Shown piece after piece: positions 34,315 to 50,199 of a stretch of DNA of 64,000 nt. Both the position numbers and the translations under genes were made by a program. The first letter of the stretch is position 1. Each line of letters begins with the position of its first letter. A model generated the notes under the pieces. That model was not told the origin of the DNA and ran no database searches. It was given only the letters and a program-made list of their open reading frames with translations. Source of the DNA: Macrotrachela quadricornifera (lineage: Eukaryota; Rotifera; Eurotatoria; Philodinida; Philodinidae); NCBI GenBank assembly GCA_022393335.1, contig JAJEKB010021031.1:710902-774901 (forward strand), written 5' to 3'.

Positions 34315-36405
34315 GTCGATTGTGTGTACGACAATTGTGTGTATGGACAATTGCGTGCAGACTATTGTGTGTAATATGAGTGAGTATTATGTGTAAATGA
34401 ATATTTTTGTCAAAAAGTGAAAGATAGTGAACAAAAAGCAGATAAAATAACAAAAATAGATTAAGATGAACAAATCAAAGAACAATTATAGCATGAATGT
34501 ATGGGCAATCGCTTTTATTTTCTGTATATTATCATTCGTAGAGTTGTCTAAAATCCGTAAAACTCGGGATGCTGTTTGTTGAGTTTCGGCTCTCTTTGGT
34601 TTTGGTACGAGACCTGTTACTATTTGAGCAATTTCACCGTCTACGTATGATTGCTCTGTTTGAAGATCACTCAAAAAACGCCAAAATCCAGGATGGACTG
34701 AATCTACGATATTGTTCAGTCGTCGGTGTCATCCTTCGACAGCGTTGTTTGTATGATCGAACTGGTTCCTTAACAAATGGTGTACATTCCAAAATGTGAT
34801 TGGAAACGTTGGAATTGTTCTTCTGTTGCGACTTCAAAACCTACCAATATAATAATCTTCAAAATAATTGTAAATGGGATCAAGATCTGGAATTTGTAGA
34901 TCACCAATATCTTCAAATGCTGAATAGATATCATTTGTTTCCAAAAAAGTTAATGCAGGAGGCATTCGCACTGCATGTGCATATTCTTCATCGTTCCCAT
35001 ATTTAGTTGTAAAACCTGCTTTTTGAACTTGCCGATAGATGTTTTGTGTTAGGTGGAAAAAACATGCATGAATGCTTGATTGAGGCCAACAGGAATTGAT
35101 AGCTTTCATTGCTCCTAATTCGAAATCAATGAGAAATGACCTAGGATTGAATAGTGGCCTTAATTATATCATAGTATCGTAAACCCTTTTGTAATTTCTT
35201 TCGTCTTTGCGAGGCATAAGAACATAAGCCAATGGAATGATATTGCCTTTTACTGAACCATGAATTGAGTATAATTGGTAAAAAAAGCTCAGGGACGACC
35301 TTGAATGTGCCATCCATACACACGTCTGTACAGGTTTGAAGTAGATTAAGTTGTTGGTTTGTTGCAAATATTGAAAAACGGTCCGAATCTTGATTCTTTG
35401 AGTCGTATTGTAAAAACTGTTCTTTTTTCTTTGTAAGAGCAAATGAATTGTTTACTTGTATTTCTGATATTGACTGAAGATTTGCTGGAACATTTAGATT
35501 TGCAGCACGTTGTCAGCATACGGTACGTTTCATGTTGTTAATAGGCGGAAGCTGGCTTAAGACTGCAGTAGATATAGAGGCAATGGATATGGCAATAATT
35601 GAATGTGTGGTCATTTTTTTCTTAGACAGGTCACGAACTTCTGAACGACATTGACGAATTCCACTTATACTCGGATTTGGAGCATGATTGTAATCACCAA
35701 CTCGATGACAAATTGTGTTATTGGTTGTATCCAACCTGGCTTTACATTTCTGTTTGTTGCATTGTATGCATCGCCAGTATAGTTTACTTTCATGAGAACG
35801 TTCTTTAACGTAATCAAAACCGTTCTCAATCAGAACTGGTTTGCCTTTTTCAGTTGTAGAAAATAAAATTGACACGATATATTCAAAATTTGATCCGTAA
35901 TAATATGTTGTTATATACGAACTTATTTAAATCTTAACATACTCTCTCTACAGAAACGGAATATATTTACAGGATGAACTAGCTGAGGGATGGAATATAC
36001 CAGAATACAATGCAGTATATTTTGGAAAATACACAAAATTTTAGACGTTAAATTACATATGAAAATTAAGCAAGGAAGAAACCAAGAGAAAACACTAAGG
36101 GAAAATTTCTGAGAGAACGAAAGAAACACATATATAGTTAACATATATGTGCAGGAAAGAAAGAGAACGAGCGAATATGTAGGGAAAATACCTTTATCAC
36201 TTTCTCTTATGTCTTTCTTTGGTATTAATCAGTGCAGATAAAATTAGTATATGTGCACATGACCATCTGTTCTCATAATTGTCTTACACACAATTTCCTA
36301 TTCTCACAATTTCCTATTCTCACAATTGTCCGACACACAATTATCTACTCTCATAATTGTTTTACACACAATCGGCTGCACATAATTGTCTTACACACAA
36401 TAGTC
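34315..36405 (-). mobile_element. MULE (Mutator-like) DNA transposon with inverted subterminal repeats
   Basis: Both ends carry arrays of ATTGTGTGTAMGACAATT-type units in opposite orientation: 34315-34375 at the left, about 36270-36405 at the right (seen there as ACAATTGTCYKACACACAAT). GTGCAG(A/C)C(T/G)ATTGTG is common to both. The interior encodes a FLYWCH zinc finger and a MULE transposase on the minus strand. Total length about 2.1 kb. Clear 8-10 bp target duplications could not be read. The element interrupts a Helitron-like fragment on its left and abuts the ART-TPR frame on its right. Confidence 0.65.
34486..35875 (-). pseudogene. FLYWCH zinc finger / MULE transposase, disrupted
   Basis: From the high-coordinate end: a FLYWCH domain (GKPVLIENGFDYVKERSHES, then LYWRCIQCNKQKCKARL, then HNHA-like YNHAPN) at 35875-35680. 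A TGA then interrupts the frame (about 35512). The DDE-transposase part continues with DVCMDGTFKVVPELF, then after a frameshift IIPLAYVLMPRKDERNYKRV (about 35160-35250), and in another frame INSCWPQSSIHACFFHLTQN with EEYAHAVRMPPALTF (34834-35109). The C-terminal tail (FLSDLQTEQSYVDGE-like, QQTASRVLRILD) lies at 34486-34690. At least three frame breaks and one stop show it is inactive. MULE transposases cut and paste DNA elements; FLYWCH probably binds DNA. Confidence 0.8.
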
Positions 36406-37505
36406 ATAGACCCGTCAGTGAACACCATTTAAATGTCATTATTACTGTTTATCGTGGACAAAGTATGACGGGAGATGCTTTCGAAGAAATGCAACGAACC
36501 AAGGAGGGATTAATTACTTTCAATAATTTTTTATCGACAAGTAAAGATCGCAATGTATCTCTTAATTTCGCTCGCCGTGCTTTACAAAATCCCAATCAGG
36601 TGGGAATATTTTTTGTAATCACGATTGATCCTACTAAGTCAACTACTCCGTTCGCTTCAATCTGCGACGTCAGTTATTTCCAAGGAGAAGATGAAGTACT
36701 CTTCTCCATGCATACCGTCTTTTGCATTCGTCACATCAAAATGATGGATGAAAATCCTCATCTCTTTCAAGTAGACTTATCACTTACAAATGATGACGAT
36801 CAAGGCTTGAGAGTACTTACAAATCGTATACGAGAAGAAACTATTTCAAATTGTAAAGGGTGGTTCGCATTAGGACGACTACTCATCAGACTAGCTCAGC
36901 TCGACAAGGCCGAACAAGTTTATCAATTTTTGCTTGAACAGGCAACAGAGGAAAATAGAAAAGCAGATATTTATAATTACCTTGGATGAGCTAAACAGGG
37001 TCAAACAAAATATAATGAAGCAATCATTTTTTATGAAAAATCACTTGCCATTCATCGAAAATTAACATCTCCGAATGATCCTGAGATGACTATGTGCTAT
37101 AATAACCTTGCTAATGTGTACACTGAAATGGGTCAATACTCCAAAGCACTTTCTTTCCATAAGAAAGTCCTTGTAATCCGAGAACGATTATTTCCGCTCA
37201 ATCATCCTGATCTGGCCATATCCTACAGTAACCTCGGTTGTGTGTATCAGTGCAAGGGCAAATATTCCAAAGCACTTTCTTATGCTGAAAAAGCTCTTGC
37301 CATTGGTCAGCAATCACTTCCTCCAAATCATATTGCTTTTGCAATGTCCTAGTTTAACATGGGTCTCCTTTATCATACAATGGGTGACATGGAGAAAGCA
37401 CGGACATCTCTCCAGCACGCTCTGGATATTGGACAACGTTCATTGCCATTCAATGATCCTTATCTGGAAACATGTAGAAAGATCCTTCAAGATATTAATC
37501 GATAG
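36406..37505 (+). pseudogene. Arginine-type mono-ADP-ribosyltransferase fused to TPR repeats, two in-frame stops
   Basis: One continuous frame runs from the edge of the MULE repeat to a TAG at 37503-37505, broken only by TGA at 36987-36989 and TAG at 37350-37352. The N-terminal part has the R-S-E triad of arginine ADP-ribosyltransferases: VYRGQ (Arg), FLSTS (Ser), GEDEVLF (ExE). Then come four to five kinesin-light-chain-type TPR units of about 42 residues (NNLANVYTEMGQYSKAL, SNLGCVYQCKGKYSKAL, FNMGLLYHTMGDMEKAR). The family transfers ADP-ribose from NAD to arginine; ART-TPR fusions are known from bdelloid rotifers. The start of the ART domain appears lost at the transposon border. There is no frameshift, so the stops may be recent. 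Confidence 0.78.
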
Positions 37506-38184
37506 AGATTACAAGAAACAGAATTCGAAGACGAAGACATACATTTCAAATGTAGCTAGGTATACAGATTATTATTTTATTGATTTAGTTCAGAATGAGA
37601 TCACTTAACTTAACCCAAATAAACTGACTCGTTTGAAATCTATCATGTCTTCTTTTTAAAGACAATGGAAGATACAATTTACGAATCTTTATCTTCCTGT
37701 TGGTTGTTGAATAAAAGTAATATTTTCAAAAAAAAATTGAAGATATCTGACACCAGTTGAAAGATTTTGCTTTGTTTTATTTGATGCATAATAGCATAGT
37801 TACGAGAGCGATCGTTTGCAAAGAATAGATTGAAGGCATGTTAATAAGTTATATTCGCATCTTTTAGATACCTTTGATAATAAAACATCATCAAGGTAAT
37901 TGTTTATCAACACGTCTTTCATACTCATAAGAAAAGTCAACGAATCAAAACACCTGATGAGATATAATATGTTTGAATTTAAATGATCTGATAGATTTTG
38001 CCTAGATTGCATCGTTCAATAAACTTCATGATAAACCCGATTGTATATTTGATTTTTTTTCAGCAAAAATATTTCCTCTTTGGTAGTACATCTGAATGTT
38101 AAATATAGAGGTAAAAGATGTTCTTAGAACAGTGTTAAATTTCTCCTAATTATGGATATTACTTTTATCAATTTTATACTTTGT
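37506..38184. other. Intergenic stretch, nothing recognised
   Basis: A+T-rich DNA downstream of the ART-TPR relic; open frame 37800-38012 has no domain character. Confidence 0.45.
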
Positions 38185-38535
38185 CACTTCATCGATTTAT
38201 AGGTCACATTGGGGCTTATCTGGCGGACACCCAAAGTAAAACAAAAGCTTGACTGATCAATCAAGCTGAAATTTATAGGAGAGACTAGTGACTATGAGTC
38301 TTATATATGCTGAAAGTTTCATGAAGAACTGATGATGTTTTCTTATGGGGGCCGATAACAATGGATCAATTCACCTCAGATACGAACTGAGCTACCATCA
38401 ACGTCACATTGTGATGGTCTTAACCTACTTTGGTAAATGAACTGAATTTTTAACTTACGTAGTGAAAGTCAGATTTGAACACATGAACTATCGATCAGAA
38501 GTTATGCATATACACCACTGAGCTATACTAGCTTG
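38185..38535 (-). repeat. tRNA-derived SINE-like element
   Basis: On the minus strand from about 38535 the head reads TATAGCTCAGTGGTG (a consensus tRNA A box) and, about 30 nt on, GTTCAAATCTG (B box), but stems no longer pair, so it is not a tRNA gene. A body of about 270 bp follows with a G+C richer core (GTGTCCGCCAGATAAGCCCC at the far end). The head resembles the tRNA-like end of the repeats at 2.2 and 60.5 kb. Confidence 0.55.
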
Positions 38536-40516
38536 AAATGTCTTCCCTTTCAAAGCAAACTGTATCTGCATTCTAACTTTATTACTTAAACTAATTAGTG
38601 CAACAATATTTACATATATTTATATAAATTATTCTACTTGTTGTATGATTTTTATTTGATGAGTTTAACAGATTCAAATAAAATGCAATATTCCTTTGTT
38701 TTACATAGATCATAAATAATATTGCAATGATATAACATCAGGAATAGATTATCCAAAAGTCTAAATCGTTAAATAATTGTTCGAAAAAAGTGGAGAAAAG
38801 TCTAACTTTTAATTTATTAAAAATTAAATTTTTTTCGAAATCTTTTTAAAATGGACAAAAGAAAAAATAAATAATCCTATATGGATGAATCATGATGATA
38901 ATTTCTTAACTACACAATTTACAGTGGATTATTGAGGTTTTTGACTAAAAGTCATTGATGACCTAAAAGAATCATATATATAATTTTAACTATCCTTAAT
39001 AAAATATTACAACGCAGTCAATTTCATTGTTTTACTTTTTTGGTATAAAATCAGCTTTTCTTTACTTTGAGATGCGTTGTAAAATTTCCTATCTATAGAG
39101 TACTCAGTAGAATATGATGAATCTATCATACACGACGGTTGGATTCTAGCCGTATTAGATGATTTAGTCAACAACACATAATCAACTGTTTGTTATACAT
39201 TTGATAAATTTATCTTAGAGTGCAAATACACCTAAAGAGCAAGTAAGGAACGCGGTTTGATGTGGTTCAATTCTAAGTCGCGTATGAATGCGTTTAATTA
39301 ATGGATATCAGCTGCGTGCGAAAGCTGTTTTAATTGCATCTACTTACAGTTCAAAACAAAAAACCGCGTTTTAACGCAGCTGTCTTATGCTAAGTACTTA
39401 TATAGAAGTATTAGATTGTCAAAATAGTGATCAATTGAATTTCCGAAGAATACGTTCACTTTGGAATGAACTGTTTTGAAGACTATACAAATAAAACAGA
39501 ACATATCGCAGAAATCAAAATAACAAAGTATGATTCTTATAAAGATCAACAAATAATGCAAATAAGTGCATAGATTTTGTTATTGTGTTGAAAGAAAGAA
39601 AAATATAATTAATTCTAAAATGATCGTATACGACAAATCAAAAGTTAATTATTCGCTTCCGATAGATTGAATTGGCATATTATTTAATGTTCTTATTTAA
39701 TTTTAATTTGAATTATTTATAGAATATGATTTCTACTTTTTCATGTTGCTATGAATGACATCATCATGCAAATTTTCAAAGCTTTTAATTACATTTCAAC
39801 ATACTTTTTTTTCTTTACTTGCTTGGATTGTCATTTTGTCTTATTGGACAAAAAAAGAATAAATTATTTTTGATAAAAATCTCAAAAGAAAGAGGAAAGA
39901 AATAACGAAAAAGTCAATTTCTTTCCAACATAGCATAAAACAAAAGAACAAAACATCAGCAACAATATTCAAGTTGACTTATAAAAAGTCAGTGATTTTT
40001 CATTTGTTTTTGACTACTTTGGGAGATACTAAACAAATAAGTGGACGTTCTTACACGTGAAAACGCATATTTTAATCTATTGAACAAATTTTTTAGCGAT
40101 AAAAAGTTTAGCATCATTAACTTTTAGCATCTAGTTTTTTTATTGCTAAAAAATATTTTTTATGCGTTAAAATGTGCCGATGCGTCGCAACAAACACGTC
40201 GTGTCGCATTTTTTGCGTTCTTCGCCGGATAAAATATAACTACTAGCGGAGAACTCAACAGATACGACACATTTTATTTTAGTATGTTATTTACACGTAA
40301 GACGTCCATGTTTTTGTTACTTGTCTGACTGCAGAAATTTTTACCTAATACCAGAAATTTTGGTAATATTTTAATGTCAAGTAGGTAAAGAATCTTGCAT
40401 CTATCGAAGTCTATTATGCAATATAAAATAGAGCGAAAGAGAATAATTCGCTTTAATATCTCTTTTTCAATGCTCATGAATAGTCGTATTTTAGACAGTA
40501 TAGAGCAATAGTAGTC
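38536..40516. other. Intergenic stretch with a CpG-containing patch
   Basis: Mostly A+T-rich. At about 39240-39390 words GCGTATGAATGCG, GCTGCGTGCG and CCGCGTTTTAACGC stand out, and at 40160-40240 TGCGTCGCAACAAACACGTC. These may be old repeat ends; no borders are visible. No gene is supported. Confidence 0.4.
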
Positions 40517-43500
40517 ATGGAAGATTGGTTCAAATTCAACCCTCCATTTAAACCACCGTCGAATGAATCAAAGATTAACGATACTGTACCAAATATTAAT
40601 GTCGAGGGATTATCTACAATTGAGACAGTAATAAAGCTAATAATCCTTACGATATACCATTTGTTGATCAAAATGTTCTTTGATAGAAAGCCACTGCTCG
40701 TTTAGCAAAAAATCAAGAATCGAAAAATTTTAGCAAGAGTAATGAGATGCATGTGAGTATTTTATTTGCGAGATTATTTTTTGTTTCATATATTTTTCTG
40801 TACTCAATAGGATATTAGTTGGCTCGGTCAAAGTCCAGCTTCACCAATAGAGCCATATAATAATAGAACTAATCGACCTACAACAGCATATACTTCTGGA
40901 ATATTATTTAATAAAACTGATGTAAGCTGCTTTAACATATGATTATACGTATAATTGAAGTCTCGGAAATAATATCAAATTATTTGATTCTTTCATTGTA
41001 GTGGTGTGTTCGTAGAGAATCACTACTAATTACATTTATATGCGAAAAAGAAATAAGATTTTCATTCACTTGTTGTTTATAGGATAATCTCTTTCAACGT
41101 AAAGAACAGACAGTAACTTCGATGGTGAGTTGAATAATATTGATCATTGTTGTTGATATATTAAGATTCACATACAGGGTACCAGTGGCATGACGCCAGC
41201 AATCTCTACAACACTGCCGACCACTTTTACACCAAGATTGGGGATTTACGATAAAAGTGTTCCGAACTCTGAGTAAGATATATATACTATGATATTCTGA
41301 TGATTGAATTTTACTCTTAGAAATTTCACACGTCCAAAAACATCAGGATCACGGATACCTACTCAATCTTACAAAATTTTTCAAAACAAAGAATATACTA
41401 ATTTCTTTTTACAAAATACATTTCGTGAAAAACTCACCGATGTGTTAATTGAGCAATTTTCGATACAGGTTAAAATATTGAATACTAAAAATGATTGTCC
41501 TGAAGGACAGATAGCGTATACTGTCGTGCTGTCAGGAACTCAAGTACAACAAGTAACAGCTGCTTACGATGCACTGGATGTGTTGTTCGAAATGTGCTTA
41601 CAGAAGAAAGTCTTCGACAAAAGTATAAGTAATATTAGATTGAAATGTTTGTTTTCGTGACATACCTTATTAATTCTTCCCAGGTTTTTGGGTCTGTAAA
41701 CCAGAAGCAGCTCAAATTATTCAAACATATGCTAATAAAATGAACATTATATGTTTCTGTGAAGTATCGGAAAACAACGGGTTATACATTTACTATTTTA
41801 CATCAGTTATGGCTTCTTTGAAGTTACTATGTACTACAGAAGTAATTATTACTGACATAATCAATCAAAAATGTTTATCAACTACTATTACGATCCCGAA
41901 AGACTTAGACACTTCACTATCAAGTGCATATGTTCAGAGCTTTGATAAGCTTTGTTTACAACCATTTTATAAAAATACGATAATATTGGTCAAACATGAC
42001 GATCGTTTATTACTATTCGGTTTAGTTGATTCAGTGAAGAATTTCACTACGGAATATGAAAAATTGAAACAGGAGCATACGATGGGTCAAGTCAAACATG
42101 ATCTAAAAGATTATCAAGTAGGTCTTAACAATGAAATATACTGTCTCGAATAAGGATAGTTAAACAATAAAGAGCAAGACTAGATATGTCATGATCTGTG
42201 TTCCATCTTTGAACTTTTGTTGAGCATATAAGAAGTCTTTTTTTCGTCAACTATCTAAGTTCTCCTACAGAAGAACTTTTCATTCACTATTTTTCATGGC
42301 ATCATTATTTTTTTAGAGCGAATTTTTGCTTAGCTGTTATCAAAACGAATTGAAACGATTAGAAGAACAGCATGCAGGTTTACGAATCTTTGATAGTATT
42401 AAAAGTGGATATTTCACTAGTTCTAAAACGTTGCATAGCAAAATTAAAGACGAACTTCATAGATTGGCTGGAAATAGTCAACAAAAACAATTTACTATTG
42501 AAGACCAACGCTTTGGTTCCATTGCTACAACCGAAGAAAAGCAGCTTATTGAAATAGGTTTGACTCGTGGCTGTCTCATACAAATGAAATGTGAATCTAC
42601 TGATAAAATTTGTTTGATCCCAAACTCACGTTTGGATACAAGTTCTGTTAAATTGATTCCGGCTGCTATGTCCATTGATATTCGAATTGGTGATCTTGCA
42701 ACACAATCGGTCGATATGGTTGTTGTATGTTCAACATCGCAGTATCTTTTGAATAATATTCTCCAGAACGCTGGAACTAAAGTAGAAAATGAGGTTCTTG
42801 CAGCATTAAGAAATGGAAAAATTACACAGAATGGCTATGAAACAAAAGGCGGACAATTGCTATGTCGACGACTCTTTTTCTTACCGTGGACAACACAAAA
42901 GCTTGATGATGTAGCCTTACGCCAAACAATACAAACATTTTTTACAACTGCTATTGAACATGCAATAAAAACTGAGAAAACTTCACTTGCATTTCCTGCT
43001 CTTGGTTGTGGTGAATTGAAATATGATCCTAATATTATCGCTGAAATAATACTTGAAGAAACTCAAAGATATGCAAGTTATAATCTAAAAATATTGATAG
43101 TGCTCCTTCCAAATAAGGATGAAAATTATCGAGCATTTTGTGTTAAACTTGCTGAATTACGAAAGAAAACATCAGCAAATGCAACACAAATTTCTTATCG
43201 ACACATAAGTGAGCATCTTGTTTATTCCTTGCATTGAATGCGTTAAGTCAATTCTATATTTATTTTCTAGTTGTCAAAATGATGCTAACAGGATTAGAAG
43301 AAAAGATGAAAGAATGTTGGAAAGCTATACAAGATCATGTCAACAAATGTGTTCTTACAGTAGATTGTGATGAGTTTCCATTGCATACTTGGAATCAAGC
43401 AACAATTAATTCTTTCTACAGATATTGTTTTGAACGACAAGTTCTACCAGAAATCAACTCATCAAATGATAAATTGAAACTTTCAGGACCAAAAGAACAA

Positions 43501-44445
43501 GTTACTGCGACACAAACAGAATTTTATCGATTAAAAAGCATCAAAGCTGAAGAAGCACATATTGCATCTTATGCTCGTATTGCCGTCTGGATGGTTGAAA
43601 CTGGAAATCAAAATTTTGAAAAATATTCACTGAAATTGAATGCTAAGATTGAAACAGCATTCAACAATCATAATGAATCAGTTCGTATTTAAAAATAATT
43701 TCGTATACTTTCGCTATATTCTACTGTTATAGATCAGTTTTAAAAACGATAATAATAAAGAATGCGAAATCTACTTCAATGATAAAGTTGAAGTTTGCGG
43801 TCAACAACGACGGCAAGTCATTCGAAGAGATTTTCATCTGCCTCGAAATTGGGCAACTCAGTCCGATAGTGTTATCTGTTGTACATTAGATGTGAACGAT
43901 AAAGAGTATACAACAGTACTAGACCAATTTAATCAAACAATGTGGGGAAAATATACACATATTCAAATTGAACGTATTCAGAATCAACGATGGTATATGG
44001 CTTATAAGGCTTACAAGCATTTTTCTAAACAGAAAGAAACTGAAAAATCACTTTTTCATGGTTGTGCAGAGTCATCAACACAAATGATCATTCATAGTTG
44101 TTTCAATAGATCATTTGCTGGTGTTAATGGTAAGTGAAGAATTTTTTTTTAACTTGAAAGTTCTATATTATTAAGTTTATAGGTGTTGTATATGGAGTTG
44201 GAGTCTATTTTTCAACAAATGCCTCTTATAGTCATAGCTATGCTCGTGAAAGTCCAAACACTCATCAACGTTGCATGTTTTTGGCAAAAGTTCTTGTGGG
44301 TAAATCAACATTAGGTAACGAAAATATGAAAGTTCCACCTCCTGGCTATGATTCAACAACAGACAATCAACATATATTTGTGACCTATCATGATGATCAA
44401 GCTTATGCCGCATATCTCATCACGTACACGAGTTCAGTTGATTAA
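40517..44445 (+). CDS. PARP14-like mono-ADP-ribosyltransferase (macrodomain, WWE, PARP)
   Basis: Exons that join in phase: 40811-40921, 41083-41124, 41178-41272, 41321-41622, 41684-42117, 42317-43208, 43271-43680, 43733-44129, 44183-44445; a first exon is 40517-40627, and a small exon near 40706-40752 is uncertain. The product exceeds 1,000 residues. An N-terminal Thr/Pro-rich part leads to two KH-like alpha/beta segments. A macrodomain follows (IRIGDLATQSVDMVVVCSTS ... FPALGCGELKYD), then a WWE domain (AVWMVETGNQNFEKY ... NAKIETAFN ... CEIYF), then the catalytic domain. Key residues: His in LFHGCAE, Tyr in GVGVYFSTNASYSHSYA, and ITY at the third triad position instead of the Glu of polymerising PARPs, so mono-ADP-ribosylation is expected. 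Macro plus WWE plus PARP is the PARP14/15 plan, linked in animals to immune and stress signalling. Confidence 0.88.
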
Positions 44446-45630
44446 ATTAACGTTTTCAATATTGATAAAGTTTTATATTATAATGAAATGAACAAATATG
44501 TGTGTGTGTCGCATCGGTGAATCTGATTACCTTGAATGAATTAGTTTTTTTCGATTTATCATAGATAAATAAAAAGAATTCAAGCATGAATTAAGCATTT
44601 TAATTACTGTGACCTAGTACAAAACAAGACTTCTATTACTAAGTCTGAATAATAGAATCTACAGTATTACTCGATGCTCAGATACTCTAATTGTAGACGT
44701 CGTCATAACTTATATTTATGTTGATTGTATGGATCGATACAGTCAATCAAGATGCATCCAATGCTAAAGTTTGAGTAGTGAGAACTAAACTAACATAAAA
44801 ATTGGATAATGCGGTGAAGTATGGCTTTAATATTCTTACTCTAGCCATTAATTTAAAAAAAAAAACAATCAGATTTTTATTCAAGAATATTTTGAATGAA
44901 TCTGATACATAAAAAAAGTCGATTACAGTATTACAATCAAAACAGTAACGATGTTCAGTTGCTGCTAAATCTGCAGCAGAAAGAGATCGTTCAATTCCAT
45001 CTAACCTAATTGAGAATGAAAAAAGATGATAAGCAAGTTATAATACACATGAATATTCATGTCGATGACCTCTTTAGAATGGTGATAGATTTGGTTATTC
45101 CTAAATGTCTTTATGATTCATTTAACCCTTTCGTGAAAGGATTAATTAGGGGAAAAATAGTAATGACGATTGTTTTCGTCTGATATATAATTTCATCCCC
45201 ATTTTTTATAATGACTAAGAGAATATGAGAGGAAATGACTTAAACCTTTGATACCGCTCCTATTTCGATTCTAAGGTTTTCAAACTCTAGATTTGTAATA
45301 GAATATAGTAAGAAGGTTAGAGCGATTTATTATTAGATTCTCACACTCAGGACGAAGGATCAGTTGATCGTGCAAATGAAGAAACACCTGAGATTTCAAC
45401 AGTAGCGGATGAAAGTCGCTTTCAGGTTGATGATGATCAATCGACATAACTCGTTCTCTAACGTCGAACTATTTCTTCAGATTGGTTCTCGACGAAGTGA
45501 CACCAAACAATTTTCTCTATTGCTATCAAATGCTTATCTCGAAAGAGTCGTATTTTATTTTCTTTCAAGCAGGCCATGTTCTATTATGTCACTATTCATA
45601 TACGTAGAGAGACAAAAACATTTCATTGAG
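44446..45630. other. Intergenic stretch, nothing firm
   Basis: No gene is supported. At 45124-45147 TTAACCCTTTCGTGAAAGG followed by ATTAA looks like two piggyBac-type ends (compare 56.77 and 57.92 kb) placed head to head, perhaps a footprint or a minimal remnant. Open frame 45409-45633 has no recognisable similarity. Confidence 0.35.
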
Positions 45631-45636
45631 TAAGTA

Positions 45637-45873
45637 TGTCAAAAGATTGAGGGTGACGGTGAAGTTCTGATTTATTGTGGTCAGAATGTATTCCTTGCTC
45701 TATGTAATATGAACACAGATTCACGTTATTGGCACTATGACCATGTAACTGAATTTGTACCCGAGCGATTTTTAGAGGAAGATAAAAATCATCATTCCTT
45801 TGTTATGGTGACTTTTAGTGGTGGACATCGAGCTTGTTTAAATCAAGATTTCGCACGGTTTGAGCTCAAATAA
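45637..45873 (+). pseudogene. Cytochrome P450 C-terminal fragment
   Basis: Seventy-eight codons bounded by stop codons on both sides contain the C-terminal P450 signature: SRYWHYDHVTEFVPERFLEE (the PERF motif), then HHSFVMVTFSGGHRACLNQ (the heme-ligand loop with its Cys), then DFARFELK. The loop reads FSGGHRACLNQ where functional enzymes have FxxGxRxCxG, so the conserved Gly after the Cys is Asn. Nothing of helices A-K is seen upstream. It is a relic of a microsomal P450 gene (heme monooxygenase). Confidence 0.8.
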
Positions 45874-46482
45874 ATGATTGTCAGATTCGAACTGTGCGAA
45901 AAATGAAATACTCGACGTTACTATTTTGTTGCTACTCACTGTCAGCGATCGGCAATGAAAACAGATCGTCACCTAATCTAAACGATAATTTCACATGTTT
46001 CAACAAAGTCAGACAAAATAATTAGACAATAGCCTTTGTATACGTGTTCGACAAGGGTGCAAACAGAAGCAAATAAAGAGAATATCGAAAATAAGCGATT
46101 CGAGATGAATGAATGGCTCGATTGAGAATAATTTACAAAAAAAAGCCAATAATCAAAGAATTTGATGAGCAGAGCGGGATAATATAATGACATCTAGATA
46201 ACATAGAGTAATGTGCTTAAAGGCCTAGCATCATATAATCTAAAAGTTCCTCCACATGAATTCAAAGATGAAAATATAGTCATCATCGATGGTAGTTATT
46301 TTTATTTGACACACAATCTTGAAAATATTGACAAAGACAATATTTGATGGATAGCTATTGAAAAAGAACAATATTAAAACTAATTTGAAGAAGTGTTAAT
46401 ATTACAAAAAGAATAGATGACAATGAAAGATATGATAGAAAATTAAACATACATTACTATGAAGAAGAAATGACTACTTATG
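45874..46482. other. Degenerate DNA, possible unassigned coding relic
   Basis: Between about 46218 and 46350 the plus strand reads a plausible protein stretch (LKVPPHEFKDENIVIIDGSY) that then meets several stops. No family recognised. The rest is A+T-rich. Confidence 0.3.

Positions 46483-50199
<3,717 letters not shown>

Noticed and set aside
38440..38535. tRNA gene on the minus strand
   Set aside because: A and B boxes are present but D and T stems do not pair; kept as a SINE head.
44177..44413. Minus-strand frame of 78 codons
   Set aside because: Antisense to the last PARP exon.
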